A stretch of DNA of 64,000 bases from Streptomyces albireticuli. GTDB lineage: Bacteria > Actinomycetota > Actinomycetes > Streptomycetales > Streptomycetaceae. Shown piece by piece: positions 18,201 to 26,172 of this stretch; the first letter of the stretch is position 1, and each line of letters opens with the position of its first letter. The stretch lies in assembly GCF_002192455.1 (NCBI RefSeq), contig NZ_CP021744.1, forward strand, positions 6,844,501 to 6,908,500, read 5' to 3'. The position numbers and the translations under genes were made by a program. The notes below the pieces were generated by a model. That model saw nothing but the letters and a program-made list of their open reading frames with translations, had not been told where the DNA came from and made no database searches.

Positions 18201-20073
18201 CACCGTGGGGGAGCGGGTCTTCGCCTACGCGCCCGGGGCGCTGGCCTCGCACGTCGTCGTCCCCGAGCCGGCCACCGGCCGGATCCCCGCCCATCTGGAC
18301 TTCGCCGAGGCCGCGACCCTGCCCGTCGCCTTCTTCACCGTCCAGCACGCCCTGGAACACCTGGCCCGGCTCGCCGAAGGGGAGACCGTCCTCGTCCACG
18401 GCGCCGCCGGCGGGGTGGGCCTCGCGGCCCTCCAGTACGCGCGCCACGTCGGCGCCCGGGTCGTCGCCACCGCCGGCGGCCCCGCCAAGCGCGATCTGCT
18501 GGCCCTGCTGGGCGCCGACCACGTCCTGGACTCCCGCACGCTCGCCTTCGCGGACCGGATCATGGAGCTGACCGGGGGTGCCGGTGTCGACGTCGTCCTC
18601 AACTCCCTCGCGGGCGAGGCCCTCACGCGCGGCCTCGACGTGCTGCGGCCCGGCGGCCGCTTCGTCGAACTGGGCAAGCGGGACATCCACACGGGCGGCC
18701 GGATCCCGCTGCGGGCGTTCCGCGACAACCTCTCCTTCCACGCCGTCGACGCCCACCGGATGCACACCCGTCAGCCGAAGCTGTCGGCCACGCACTTCGC
18801 GGAGCTCACCCGCCGCGTCCACCAAGGCGTCTACCGTCCGCTGCCGCACCAGGTCCTCCCCACCGACCGGGTCGGGGACGCCTTCGCCCTGCTGCGCCGC
18901 TCCCACCACGTCGGCAAGGTGGTCGTCGGCTTCGAGACCGCCCCGCGCCTGACCCCGCCCCCCGCCCGCCTCGTCTGCGATCCCGCCGCCACCTACCTGA
19001 TCACCGGGGGCCTCACCGGCCTCGGCGCGAGCACCGCGCACCTCCTCGCCGACCGGGGTGCCCGCCATCTGGCCCTCGTGTCGCGCCGCGGCCCCGCAAC
19101 CCCGGGCGCCCCGGAGCTGATCGCCGCCTTGGCCCGCAAGGGCGTCACGGCCACCGCCCACGCGGCCGACGCGGCCGAGCCCGGGGAGCTGAGCGCCGTC
19201 CTCGACGCGATCGCCGGAACCGGCAGGCCCCTGCGCGGAGTCCTCCATTCCGCCATGGCCCTGGCGGACGCGCTGCTCGTGGAGGCGAGCGACGAGGACA
19301 TCGAGGCGGTCCTCGCACCGAAGCTCCGCGGCGCCGCCGTCCTGGACGCCCTCACCCGGGGCACCGAGCTCGACTTCTTCGTCACGCACTCCTCCATCTC
19401 CGCCTCCGTGGGCCATCGCGCCCAGGCCGCGTACGCCGCCGCCAACCTCTCCATGGAAGCGCTCGTCCGGGCCCGCCGGGCGGCCGGTCTGCCGGGTCTG
19501 GCGGTCGGGTGGGGGCTGCTCGGCGAGGTCGGATCCGGGGCCGGGGAGGAGATCGGCCAGGCCCTGGAGCGCATGGGCCTCGCCCCGATGCGCACCGACC
19601 ACGTCCTCACGGCACTCGAAGAGCTCATGACGCGCCCCGGCGCCGGCGGTACCGGCGATGCGGCGGTCGTACAGGTGGGGCACTTCGACTTCGCCCGCAT
19701 GGCGACGCTGCTGCCCACGCTCCGGGCGCCCCGGTTCGCCGCCGTGCTGCCACCCGAGGACGCCGCCGACCTGGGCCCCGGCGCCCACCCGTCCCGCGCC
19801 GAAGGCGGACCGCCCCCCGGCCGCGCCGAGCTCGCCGGCCTCCTCGTCCGGCTCGTCGCCCGCGTCACCCACCGCGCCCCCGAGAAGGTCGACCGGGACA
19901 GGCGGCTGGACGCGCTCGGCCTCGACTCCCTCATGGCCACCGAGCTGGTCGTCGCCCTCCAGCGCGAACTCGGCTGCGAGGTCCCCGCCATGGACGTCGT
20001 CAACGCCGACAGCATCGACGATCTCGCCGGCCGCGTCCTGACCCTGCTCGACGCGCGCACCGGCGGTCCGTGA
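12244..20073 (+). CDS. highly reducing type I PKS: KS-AT-DH-cMT-psiKR-ER-KR-ACP
   Basis: Single-module polyketide synthase of 2609 residues, probably iterative. KS: Cys181 (DTACSSS), His315 (HGTGT) and His355 (GHLESA). AT: Ser626 in GHSVGEIAA and HAFH at 726-729, the malonyl-CoA signature. DH: His929 (HVVGGAVVLP) and Asp1110 (HPAVLDGLLQ), both present. C-methyltransferase: VLEAGGGTGAL at about 1411 and NVLHATTDL. A repeat-rich linker and a structural KR-like region follow (about 1600-1880). ER: NYRDVMLAAG at 1944 and VLVHGAAGGVGLAALQ at 2049. KR: YLITGGLTGLGAS at 2251 and Tyr2397, with LAD where B-type KRs have LDD. ACP: Ser2562 in GLDSLM. No TE. All catalytic motifs look intact, so a methylated, largely saturated chain is expected. 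The ATG at 12244 was chosen because the KS starts directly after it; an earlier in-frame start exists at 12160. Confidence 0.92.
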   Translation: MGRSAVGSRREIAITGIGCRLPGGLDSLDALWSALLQGRDLVTRMPAERFDPDAFTDADPRRPGRTYTTAAGVLDDIAAFDAEYFSLSPREAARMDPQQRLLLELAVEAVDDAGLDPAALAGTDTGVFVGVSNNSYGNLQFSRLETVNRHTMTGIASGNTAGRLAHALDLRGPGVAVDTACSSSLVALHQACAHLEAGGEAALAAGVNILVGPHEFIGFAKASMLSPTGRCRAFSAAADGFVRAEGGVVLVLRPLARALADGDRVHAVITATGTNSDGRTPGLAQPSARAQAALLRQVYDRAGLDPRELLYMEAHGTGTPVGDPLECEAVSAALAGRRSPGQPLPIGSVKTNLGHLESASGLAGLLKALLVLRHRVVPASLHGHPASPAIDFTRLRLTPVLAATPLATASGGLAGVNSFGFGGANAHAVLAPAPQPAARPAPPAGPRPVLVSARTPAALTRAATALADRLDPPNGTGPGDAWDFYDTAHTTLTRRGTHPYRLAVLAPDAPTAAARLRARAGTPPAPALARGDIAFVYSGNGAQWTGMGRRLLASSPAFREAVEEADAALTPLLGWSVRDELAAGTPDPARQALTQVAQPLLFTVQTALTAALAALGVHPEAVAGHSVGEIAAAHACGALGLAAAARVVAHRSSAQARTAGSGRMAAVGLAPDRARDELVRYEGLLELAAVNSPADVTIAGDEDALDDLAHTLAGRGTFFRVLELDHAFHTSRMDPVEDDLRAALAGLCPEPGRLPFASTVTGTLHKGEELTADYWWRNVRRPVLLPDAVLALAEAGCDAFVEIGPHPVLASYLRRTLATARPDAPAAVVPTLARDADGPGALEQTVAALLTAGARTDTGPLLPVPGRVRDLPAYPWQRERHWHGSPRWFRRGCGDGLHHHPLLGERTGHTDPLWQLRLDPSRHGWLADHVVGGAVVLPAAAFAETALAAGALHHNAPVQLEDLAVERALVLPFDDPAMDVRLQTALDPADGTVRLSSRDGTGPWRPHARGAVRRLLRERPGAEDVQALRARLTETWAGPDCYAAAARAGLAYGPAFTVLTHLHTGDGEVLARYALPAPAGRPATSDTDETGRTGPGDGTGGHLLHPAVLDGLLQAGLPLLARAGDSAAGTPYLPVAIEALRVWDEAPAEGWAHVREREATRHEVRWDVRLLDDRGRVVAEADGCRLRRFDTGRAAPARLAMTLRAAPRDPGPDLLPAPRLPAPRLPAPRELARAAVRAPLPAWDAGRYAHAARLSEELSAHFTLRAAHTLAPDAAAYTPDSLVAAGALPGHRRLLRALLGQAERAGLARRTADGAWAPTGPADPAQVLSHLFRAAPGYATETVLHSRCGTRLAEVLLGRTDPMALLFADAERHWVENLFSVTGVTRYCNALAVALVRETVRHWPAGRPLRVLEAGGGTGALTAALLDVLPADRAHYTFTDVSEAFFPRARHRFTGHDHLAYRTLDLDRDLQRQGFTARAFDLVVAGNVLHATTDLRATLTRVAGLLDDGGQLLAVETHNPDRLMPYFGLLRSFWNDGDLDLRPDSPLLGHDRWPELLTAHGFDETAQLGADQAGGDYSVLLARRGPGADTAVRGAGTAVPDGRAAREVPAVPVALKDLTAPAVPDALETPAVPEKQEAPEALGAPDVLDTPAVPQTRDTPEGLDAPGAPAALDGRSAPGAPAERVAPGHATSWILVTEHPGPADPFARTLADALRAAAAGSPVTVVGATTDPAVWTSRLRSDEDRPAVVLLATEDDPDPAPGPVHGRGDDPGDGRAALTRAVTRTAVLRALAQACAGLPRGSAPELWLLTHPSGALPAPEPGAPLRPHGAVPWAVARTLANEQPRLTVRRLSYEPGPTPAHDARRLVRELLAPTEDDETVLTSAGRFVPRLRELPAVTAPAGDRPYRLRLRRPGSGFTLDWVPAAPPAPGPGQVTVEVRAAGLNYRDVMLAAGSLPPGAESPVPGEHSLGLECAGVVTAVGEGTSRTVGERVFAYAPGALASHVVVPEPATGRIPAHLDFAEAATLPVAFFTVQHALEHLARLAEGETVLVHGAAGGVGLAALQYARHVGARVVATAGGPAKRDLLALLGADHVLDSRTLAFADRIMELTGGAGVDVVLNSLAGEALTRGLDVLRPGGRFVELGKRDIHTGGRIPLRAFRDNLSFHAVDAHRMHTRQPKLSATHFAELTRRVHQGVYRPLPHQVLPTDRVGDAFALLRRSHHVGKVVVGFETAPRLTPPPARLVCDPAATYLITGGLTGLGASTAHLLADRGARHLALVSRRGPATPGAPELIAALARKGVTATAHAADAAEPGELSAVLDAIAGTGRPLRGVLHSAMALADALLVEASDEDIEAVLAPKLRGAAVLDALTRGTELDFFVTHSSISASVGHRAQAAYAAANLSMEALVRARRAAGLPGLAVGWGLLGEVGSGAGEEIGQALERMGLAPMRTDHVLTALEELMTRPGAGGTGDAAVVQVGHFDFARMATLLPTLRAPRFAAVLPPEDAADLGPGAHPSRAEGGPPPGRAELAGLLVRLVARVTHRAPEKVDRDRRLDALGLDSLMATELVVALQRELGCEVPAMDVVNADSIDDLAGRVLTLLDARTGGP
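17119..17244 (+). repeat. 63-bp imperfect tandem duplication in the PKS linker
   Basis: Two consecutive 63-bp copies (starting at 17119 and 17182) encode 21-residue units rich in Pro, Ala, Glu and Asp (ALETPAVPEKQEAPEALG and VLDTPAVPQTRDTPEGLD). Partial copies flank them. They lie in the flexible segment after the methyltransferase domain. Confidence 0.75.
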
Positions 20074-21596
20074 CCTCCATGGACCCAGAGCGCCCGGCGC
20101 CCCGCGACGCCCCGCCCGGCGGCGGACACCGGTGGCCACGCGCGGCCACCGCCGTCCTCTGCCTGGGATTCTTCGTCCTCGGCATGGACGTGACCGTGCT
20201 CAACGTCGCCGTCCCCGCCCTCCAGCGCGACCTGGGCGCCGACCTCGCCCAGATCCAGTGGATCGTCGACGGCTACGCCCTCACCCTCGGCGCGGCCGTC
20301 CTCGCGGCCGGGGGCGTGACCGACCGGATCGGCCGGCGGCGGTCCTTCGTCGCCGGCCTCGCCGTCTGCGGAGCCGTCTCCGCCCTCGGCGCCCTCGCCG
20401 GGAGCGCCGGCCAACTCGTCGCCGCCCGCTGCGGCATGGGCCTCGGCGCCGCCCTGCTGATGCCCGCGACGCTCTCGCTCATCAGCAACCTCCACCCCGC
20501 CGCCGCGTCCCGGCGCCGGGCCATCGCCGCCTGGGCCGCGGCCGGCGCCGTCGGCGGCCTGACCGGCCCGGTCGTCGGGGGCTTCCTGGTCGAGGAGTTC
20601 TCCTGGCGCGCCGGCTTCTGGGTCAATGTTCCGCTGACGGCCGTCATCATCGCCCTCGCGCCCGTCCTCGTCCCCGAATCCCGTACGGCCCCCGGCGCGG
20701 CGCGCACGGACGCCGCCGGACTCGTCCTGTCCGCGGCCGGGTTCCTCGCCCTCATCTGGTCGGTCATCGAGAGCCCCTCCCGGGGGTGGACCGACCCGGT
20801 GGTCCTGACCGGTTACGGCGCCGCGGCCGTCCTGCTGACCTGCTTCGTCGGGTGGGAGCGGCGGAGCCGGCACCCCATGCTCCCGCTGTCCCTGCTGCGG
20901 GACGCCCGGGTGAGCACGGGCGCGGCGTGCCTGGCCCTGATGTCCCTGGCCCTGTTCGGCGCGCTGTTCGTCCTGACCCTCTATCTGCAAGGGGTGCAGG
21001 GCTGCTCGCCCTGGCAGGCGGGGGTGCGCGTGCTGCCCCTGCCCGCCGCCCTGGCCGTGGGAGCGGGCGCCGCGCTGCCGCTCCTCGCCCGGTTCGGCGA
21101 ACGCCTCCCCGTGGTCCTCGGCCTCACCCTCGTCACGTGTGCTTTCGCCGTCCAGGCCGGCACCCGCGCCGGATCGGGCTACGGCCGGGTCGTCGTCTTC
21201 GAGATCGTGGCGGGCCTCGGCGCGGGCCTGGTCGCCTGCGCGGCCACCGAGGCGGTCATGGGCGCGGTCCCCCGCGAGCGGGCCGGCCTCGGCTCGGCCG
21301 TCAACGACGCCACGCGTCAGCTGGGCGCGGCGCTGGGCGTCGCGGTGCAGGGGTCGGTGCTGTCCACGGTCTACACGTCGCGGCTGGGGGAGGGGGCCGG
21401 CGGCGCGGTGCCGTTGCCCGTCGCGGCGGCGTCCGCGCGAGGGGGAGGAGGCCTGCCGGCCGTCGCCCGCGAGGCGTTCGTGGCAGCCGTGGCGACGACG
21501 GCGGTGACCGCCGCGGTGGTCACCCTGGTCGCGACCACGGCGGCCTGGTACTGGCTCCCGGCGGGGGCGCCGGCCGTCGCGGACGGCGCGGACTGA
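20070..21596 (+). CDS. MFS drug/proton antiporter (DHA2, 14-TM type)
   Basis: Major facilitator exporter of about 508 residues in the EmrB/QacA-like family, probably exporting the type I PKS product. N-terminal block FVLGMDVTVLNVAVPALQRDLG, then QWIVDGYALTLGAAVLAAG and TDRIGRRR (motif A). Many hydrophobic segments follow through to the C-terminus. The GTG at 20070 overlaps the PKS stop codon (GTGA), which implies translational coupling; an ATG at 20079 in the same frame is the alternative. Convergent with the next gene. Confidence 0.88.
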   Translation: MTSMDPERPAPRDAPPGGGHRWPRAATAVLCLGFFVLGMDVTVLNVAVPALQRDLGADLAQIQWIVDGYALTLGAAVLAAGGVTDRIGRRRSFVAGLAVCGAVSALGALAGSAGQLVAARCGMGLGAALLMPATLSLISNLHPAAASRRRAIAAWAAAGAVGGLTGPVVGGFLVEEFSWRAGFWVNVPLTAVIIALAPVLVPESRTAPGAARTDAAGLVLSAAGFLALIWSVIESPSRGWTDPVVLTGYGAAAVLLTCFVGWERRSRHPMLPLSLLRDARVSTGAACLALMSLALFGALFVLTLYLQGVQGCSPWQAGVRVLPLPAALAVGAGAALPLLARFGERLPVVLGLTLVTCAFAVQAGTRAGSGYGRVVVFEIVAGLGAGLVACAATEAVMGAVPRERAGLGSAVNDATRQLGAALGVAVQGSVLSTVYTSRLGEGAGGAVPLPVAAASARGGGGLPAVAREAFVAAVATTAVTAAVVTLVATTAAWYWLPAGAPAVADGAD

Positions 21597-21623
21597 GGGA
21601 CGGCCACCGCCTCGCCGGGGCGG

Positions 21624-22772
21624 CTACGACACGGCCCGCCGCTCCACCAGCGAATCCCGGTACGCCCGTGCCGTCGGTGAGCGGTACGCCGCCGCCACCC
21701 GCAGCAGTCCGTTGATCTCCTCCGCCAGGTCGTCCGCCCCGGCGCCCGCCAGGTCCGCCGTCTGGGCCCGGGGTTCCTCGCCCGAGCGCCGGGCGTGGAT
21801 CGCGGCCATCAGCCAGCAGGCCGTCACATGCGCCTCGACGAGCGGCTCGGGCACCGCCCGGTCGCGGACGTGGCGGCGTACGACGCCGAGCGTGGCGGGC
21901 GGGACGTAGTTGCGGAGCACGATCATCGCGTCCCGGATCTCGATCACCCGCCGGTACAGCAGCAGTTGCAGCGGCACGGCCACCGCGCCCAGCCGGTGGC
22001 CCGGCCGGAGGACGACGTCGGGCGTCGCCGCCGTCAGGTCCTGCCAGAGCGGGTCCAGGCCGTGGTACGACCTGCGGTCGGCGAGGTGGGCCCGCAGGCG
22101 CGCCGCCGCCGGCAGGGCGACGCCGACCGCCATGAACGCCGCCTCCACGCCCGTCACCGGGGAGAACAGCGGGGCGAACACCGAGGAACGGGTGTGCAGA
22201 TAGAAGAGCTTGAGCACCCAGAGCAGCGACGCCAGGAGTATGCCCGTCCCGAACAGCCGCAGTCCGTAGCGCAGCAGCCGCGGTGTCCCCGTCCTGCCGT
22301 AGCTCCAGCACACGAACCCGCAGGTCGTGTCGGCGGCGAGGTGGAAGGCGAAGAAGACCCACCAGTAGGTGTCCGGCACGCCGGGGACGTCGGGCGACGG
22401 GGCGATCCGGTTGCGGGAGTGGGCGGGCGCGCCGAGGTCCAGCAGGACGAGGGCCACCATCACCGCCGCGGCCGCGCCGAAGACCACGCCCCCGTGCCGC
22501 CGCCGGCCCGCCGCCCCGAAGATGAACCACAGCACCGCCGCGGCGTCGACGATGCTGAACAGGTGCTTGGTCAGGTCGACCCAGTGCGGTCCCGGCACGA
22601 TCCGTCCCAGGGCGGCGGTGACCGGTTCCAGGTGCAGCGACATCGCGAGCGCGATCATCACCACCGCGAACCACAGCGGCCGTTGCTCGCGGTGGCGTAT
22701 CCCCTGGGGCGCGCGGACGACGGCCGCCGTCCACAGCGCGGCGATCCCCACGTCCTCTAGCCACGTGAACAT
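21624..22772 (-). CDS. multi-pass membrane protein (MAB_1171c-like / DUF6545 type)
   Basis: Integral membrane protein of 382 residues. About seven hydrophobic helices occupy residues 1-240, and a soluble C-terminal region (about 250-380) includes RRVIEIRDAMIVLRNYVPP. The arrangement and the neighbouring ImmA-like gene match a recurrent actinobacterial pair that databases call putative transporter plus toxin component. The ATG at 22772 lies inside the end of the upstream metalloprotease gene (16-bp overlap), so the two are translated together. Function is not established. Confidence 0.7.
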   Translation of the reverse strand: MFTWLEDVGIAALWTAAVVRAPQGIRHREQRPLWFAVVMIALAMSLHLEPVTAALGRIVPGPHWVDLTKHLFSIVDAAAVLWFIFGAAGRRRHGGVVFGAAAAVMVALVLLDLGAPAHSRNRIAPSPDVPGVPDTYWWVFFAFHLAADTTCGFVCWSYGRTGTPRLLRYGLRLFGTGILLASLLWVLKLFYLHTRSSVFAPLFSPVTGVEAAFMAVGVALPAAARLRAHLADRRSYHGLDPLWQDLTAATPDVVLRPGHRLGAVAVPLQLLLYRRVIEIRDAMIVLRNYVPPATLGVVRRHVRDRAVPEPLVEAHVTACWLMAAIHARRSGEEPRAQTADLAGAGADDLAEEINGLLRVAAAYRSPTARAYRDSLVERRAVS

Positions 22773-23290
22773 GGTCTCCCCGCCGTCCGGGCCTGCCGCA
22801 GTCCCATAGCGGACTCCAGGCCGCCGAGCATCCCCGACAGCGGCGTCGGCCCCGGCACCCGCCCGGCGGCCTCCAGGATCAGGGTCGCGATCATCTCGGC
22901 CTCCCGCTCCTGTTCGTCGCCGTAGCGGATGCGGGGCAGGACGGTCCGGACCGACCGGGGGTCGGCGAGGTCGAGGTGCCGCTCCAGCTGGACGTCCTCG
23001 GCCACCGAGCGGTGGCCGCAGACCAGATGTCCGATTTCGTGGACGATGATGTGCTCCTGATGCAGGGGGCTGGTCCGCGCGTCGTAGAGGATGAAGTCCT
23101 CCCGCTCCACCGACAGCAGCAGCCCCGACGGAGTACCGGGGACGGTCGGCGTGGGCAGCGCGAGCAGCCGTAACGGCCGGTCGCGGCGCTCCGCGAGGCG
23201 GGCGCAGAGGGCGGGGGCGGAGAAAGGATCCGGCACGGGGATCGAGCCGATGACCTTCCGGCACCGGCGGCGCAGGTTCCGCCAGCGCAT
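22757..23290 (-). CDS. ImmA/IrrE-type metallopeptidase
   Basis: Protein of about 177 residues with the zinc-peptidase motif HEIGH in HIIVHEIGHLVCGH, preceded by LYDARTSPLHQEH as in ImmA/IrrE family members. These usually cleave a repressor or act with an XRE regulator. No XRE gene is seen next to it, which is odd. The ATG at 23290 (MRWRNLRRRCRK) was chosen because homologues of this type start shortly before the PDPF block; an in-frame ATG at 23356 would add 22 residues. Overlaps the membrane-protein gene downstream. Confidence 0.75.
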   Translation of the reverse strand: MRWRNLRRRCRKVIGSIPVPDPFSAPALCARLAERRDRPLRLLALPTPTVPGTPSGLLLSVEREDFILYDARTSPLHQEHIIVHEIGHLVCGHRSVAEDVQLERHLDLADPRSVRTVLPRIRYGDEQEREAEMIATLILEAAGRVPGPTPLSGMLGGLESAMGLRQARTAGRPCSRG

Positions 23291-23579
23291 CTCGGTCGTC
23301 CCCGCACGGGGCGCGGATACCGGCGGGCACCTCACAAGGAAGCCGCGCGCGGTCATCGGACCACCCCGGATACGTCGACCGGCAGCATCGCGTGCCCCCT
23401 CGTACACAGTCCTGAGCCGGATGTGATCGTAGATCGTTCCGCCTGGTCCGGCTAGGGTGCCCGACACCCCGCGCGACCACCGCTCCTGAAGGCCTATCAC
23501 CCCCTATGAGGGGTTGGTGACGGTGGTGGGCGAGTGGGTGCGAGGATTCGTGTTCTGTCTGTGATTGGGAGGGTTTTCT

Positions 23580-24395
23580 ATGTCACGTGTGGGTGCCGGC
23601 ATGGGCGCGGGCGTGGGTGCGGGGACGGGTTCGGGCGCGGGTCTGCTCGCGGGGAGGACGGTGCTGGTGTCGGGGGCGTCGAGCGGCATCGGCGCCGCGT
23701 CGGCGAGGGTCTTCGCGCGGGAGGGCGCCCGTGTGGTCCTGGCCGCGCGCCGGGAGGAGCGGCTGGCCGCGCTCGTCACCGAGCTGCGCGAGGCAGGCGG
23801 CGAGGCGGAGTACGTGGTGACGGACGTGTCGCGCGGTGACGACGCCCGGCGCGCGGTCGACTTCGCGGTGGACCGTTTCGGCCGCCTGGACGCCGCCTTC
23901 AACAACGCGGGCATCGGCTGGGACCAGTCGCCGCTGCACCTGATGGAGGACTCCGCCTATGACGCGATCATGGACACGAACGTGCGCGGCGTATGGAACC
24001 TGATGCGGTACGAACTCGCCGCCATGCTGGAGAACGGCGGGGGATCCATCGTCAACAACAGCAGCGTCGGGGGCTTCCAGGCGATCCCGGCCGCCGCGCC
24101 CTACGTGGCGTCGAAGCACGCCGTGCTGGGCCTGACCAAGGCCGCCGCCGCCGAGTACGCGTCGAAGGGCGTCCGGGTCAACGCCGTGGCGCCGGGGACG
24201 ACGCGCAGCGAGATCATCGAGGGGTGGTTCGAGCGGAACCCGCACCTGGAGAAGGAGCTGCACCGGGCGACGCCGCAGGGGCGTACGGCCGAGCCGGAGG
24301 AGATAGCGGAGGCCGCGGCGTGGCTGTGCAGTGACCGGTCGTCCTTCGTGACGGGGGTGACGCTGCCGGTGGACGGCGGGTACACGACCGTCTGA
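23580..24395 (+). CDS. short-chain dehydrogenase/reductase
   Basis: Classical SDR oxidoreductase of 271 residues. A Gly-rich N-terminal tail (GAGMGAGVGAGTGSGAG) precedes the nucleotide motif SGASSGIG. Then come NNAGIG, catalytic Ser in NNSSVGG, Tyr-x-x-x-Lys in APYVASKHA, and the C-terminal FVTGVTLPVDGGYT. ATG at 23580 with GGGAGGG about 6 nt upstream. Stands alone; substrate unknown. Confidence 0.88.
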   Translation: MSRVGAGMGAGVGAGTGSGAGLLAGRTVLVSGASSGIGAASARVFAREGARVVLAARREERLAALVTELREAGGEAEYVVTDVSRGDDARRAVDFAVDRFGRLDAAFNNAGIGWDQSPLHLMEDSAYDAIMDTNVRGVWNLMRYELAAMLENGGGSIVNNSSVGGFQAIPAAAPYVASKHAVLGLTKAAAAEYASKGVRVNAVAPGTTRSEIIEGWFERNPHLEKELHRATPQGRTAEPEEIAEAAAWLCSDRSSFVTGVTLPVDGGYTTV

Positions 24396-24472
24396 GCCCG
24401 CGTTCGCAGAGGCCCGTCGCCGGTCCGGCCGGGATCCGGCACCGCCTGAGCCGATCGGCCGTGCCGGGAATC

Positions 24473-24514
24473 GCCGTTCCCCTGGAGCGAATCATTCCGC
24501 TTCTGGGGAACGGC
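24473..24514. terminator. hairpin between convergent SDR and Gfo/Idh/MocA genes
   Basis: GCCGTTCCCC pairs with GGGGAACGGC, with further pairing inside (GAGCG with CGCTTC region). Its position between two convergent stop codons suits a bidirectional terminator. Confidence 0.65.
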
Positions 24515-24539
24515 GCCCGGCGGCCCTTGCCGGGATCCC

Positions 24540-25961
24540 TTACGGCCGCACCGAGTCCATCCCCGGCCGCGCCTTCCGCCACAGCCCGCGGGTGAAGTCC
24601 GGGATCTCCTGCGGCACCCCCTTCGCCTTGATGGAGGCGGTGCTCAGCGGGACCGGCGCGGTCCAGGTGGCCGCGTCGTACACGTCGAAGTCGGGCACCA
24701 GGCCCAGCCGCATGCACTGCACCAGCCGGAACAGCATGATGTAGTCCATCCCGCCGTGCCCGCCGGGCGGGTTCGCGTGCTCCTTCCACAGCCAGTGGTC
24801 CCACTTCGCGTACTTCTGGAAGTCGCCCCACTCGTCGTTCGACATGTCCGGCTCCAGATAGATCCGGGCCGGATAGTCCTCGAAGACGCCCTTCGTGCCG
24901 CCCAGGATGTTCACCCTGCTGTAGGGGTGGGGGTTGGACACCGCGTGCTCCAGCCGGATCACCCGGCCCTTCGCCGTCTGGACCAGACTGATCGACATGT
25001 CGCTCTCGACGTACGTCTCCTTCCAGCTCGGGTCGCCCGCCGGCATGTGCTCCGCGCGGTACGCGGCCAGCCCGAGGGAGGGGGAGCCGAAGGTGGTGAT
25101 CCGTACGGCGCGGTCACCGCGGTTGACGTCCAGGTAGTTGGCGGCCGGGCCGAAGCCGTGGTTGGGGTAGAGGTCCCCCTTGAGCCGGGTGTGCCAGAGC
25201 CGCCGCCACGGGCCCGTGTAGTAGGTGGGGGAGAACATCAGGCCGCGCAGGTCGTGGATGTAGGCCCCCGCCGCGTGCAGCAGGTCCCCGAACAGGCCCT
25301 CGTGGGCCATGCGCAGCACCCGCATCTCGTTCTTGCCGTAACAGCAGTTCTCCAGCTGGACGCAGTGCCGCCGGTGGCGCTCGGAGAGGTCCACCAGCCG
25401 CCACAGCTGGTCCAGTTCCATGGCGACCGGGCACTCGACGCCGACGTGCTTGCCGTTCGTCAGCGCCGCCTCGGCCATCGGGAAGTGCCACTCCCAGGGC
25501 GTCGCGACATAGACGAGGTCCACGTCGCCGCGCCCGCACAACTGCTCGTAGTCGTCCTCGCCGTTGGTGTAGAGCGCGGGCGCGGGCTGTCCCGCGGCCT
25601 TGACCTTGGCGGCGTTCTTCGCCGCCTTCTCCCGGACCGTGTCGCACAGCGCGACGATCCGGACGCCGGGGAGGGAGAGGAAGAGCTCGGTCATGTAGTC
25701 GCCCCGGTTGCCCAGGCCGACGATCCCGACCCGGAGCGTGTCCCGCCGCTCGAACGGCACACCGATCATGGTCCTGCCCTGCCGCGCCGGCCAGGCGGCC
25801 GCCTCCTCCGGCCGTGCCGCGCCACCGGTCGCGGCGCTCGCCGCCGCCGGCCCGCCGAGCCCCAGCCCCAGCCCGGCTCCGGCGACCCCCGCCGTCCTCA
25901 GTACGGAGCGGCGGCTGATCCCGGAATCCTCACGCTGGTCCTGCGGAGCTGACTCGTGCAT
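24540..25961 (-). CDS. Tat-exported Gfo/Idh/MocA family protein, GH109-like
   Basis: NAD-dependent oxidoreductase-fold protein of 473 residues resembling GH109 glycosidases (alpha-N-acetylgalactosaminidase type). The N-terminus has a twin-arginine signal (SRRSVLRTAGVAGAG, then Gly/Leu/Ala-rich). The nucleotide-binding region follows with VGIVGLGNRGDYMTELF. GH109-like blocks are VATPWEWHFPMAEAALTNGK, VQLENCCYGKNEMRVL and YPNHGFGPAANYLDVNRGDR. The ATG at 25961 has GGAGG 4-5 nt upstream. It probably acts outside the membrane on glycans. Activity on GalNAc is family inference only. Confidence 0.82.
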   Translation of the reverse strand: MHESAPQDQREDSGISRRSVLRTAGVAGAGLGLGLGGPAAASAATGGAARPEEAAAWPARQGRTMIGVPFERRDTLRVGIVGLGNRGDYMTELFLSLPGVRIVALCDTVREKAAKNAAKVKAAGQPAPALYTNGEDDYEQLCGRGDVDLVYVATPWEWHFPMAEAALTNGKHVGVECPVAMELDQLWRLVDLSERHRRHCVQLENCCYGKNEMRVLRMAHEGLFGDLLHAAGAYIHDLRGLMFSPTYYTGPWRRLWHTRLKGDLYPNHGFGPAANYLDVNRGDRAVRITTFGSPSLGLAAYRAEHMPAGDPSWKETYVESDMSISLVQTAKGRVIRLEHAVSNPHPYSRVNILGGTKGVFEDYPARIYLEPDMSNDEWGDFQKYAKWDHWLWKEHANPPGGHGGMDYIMLFRLVQCMRLGLVPDFDVYDAATWTAPVPLSTASIKAKGVPQEIPDFTRGLWRKARPGMDSVRP

Positions 25962-26121
25962 CAATCCTCCAAGGGAGCTGATGGTGAGCTACGCGTGCGT
26001 GAACCTCGGCAAGGACCTTTACGGGTGGGGCACACGGAACGCAAGAGGCAGGGAGAAGACTTCCGGGTTCGGGCGGACGCGAAACCCCGGGTGCCGCGCG
26101 TGCGGGCGTGCGGACACGGGA

Positions 26122-26155
26122 ACGTCCGCGCCCCTGGAGGAGGGGGCGCGGACGT
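26122..26155 (-). terminator. 13-bp perfect hairpin after a small ORF
   Basis: ACGTCCGCGCCCC pairs with GGGGCGCGGACGT around an 8-nt loop. It is placed just downstream (leftward) of the small ORF ending at 26173, which supports transcription of that ORF. Confidence 0.6.
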
Positions 26156-26172
26156 CCGGTTCGGAGGGCGGC

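Noticed and set aside
16876..20139. Very long leftward open frame opposite the ER-KR-ACP region
   Set aside because: Low-complexity Gly/Arg/Asp/Val-rich translation, a typical antisense shadow of GC-rich codon bias.
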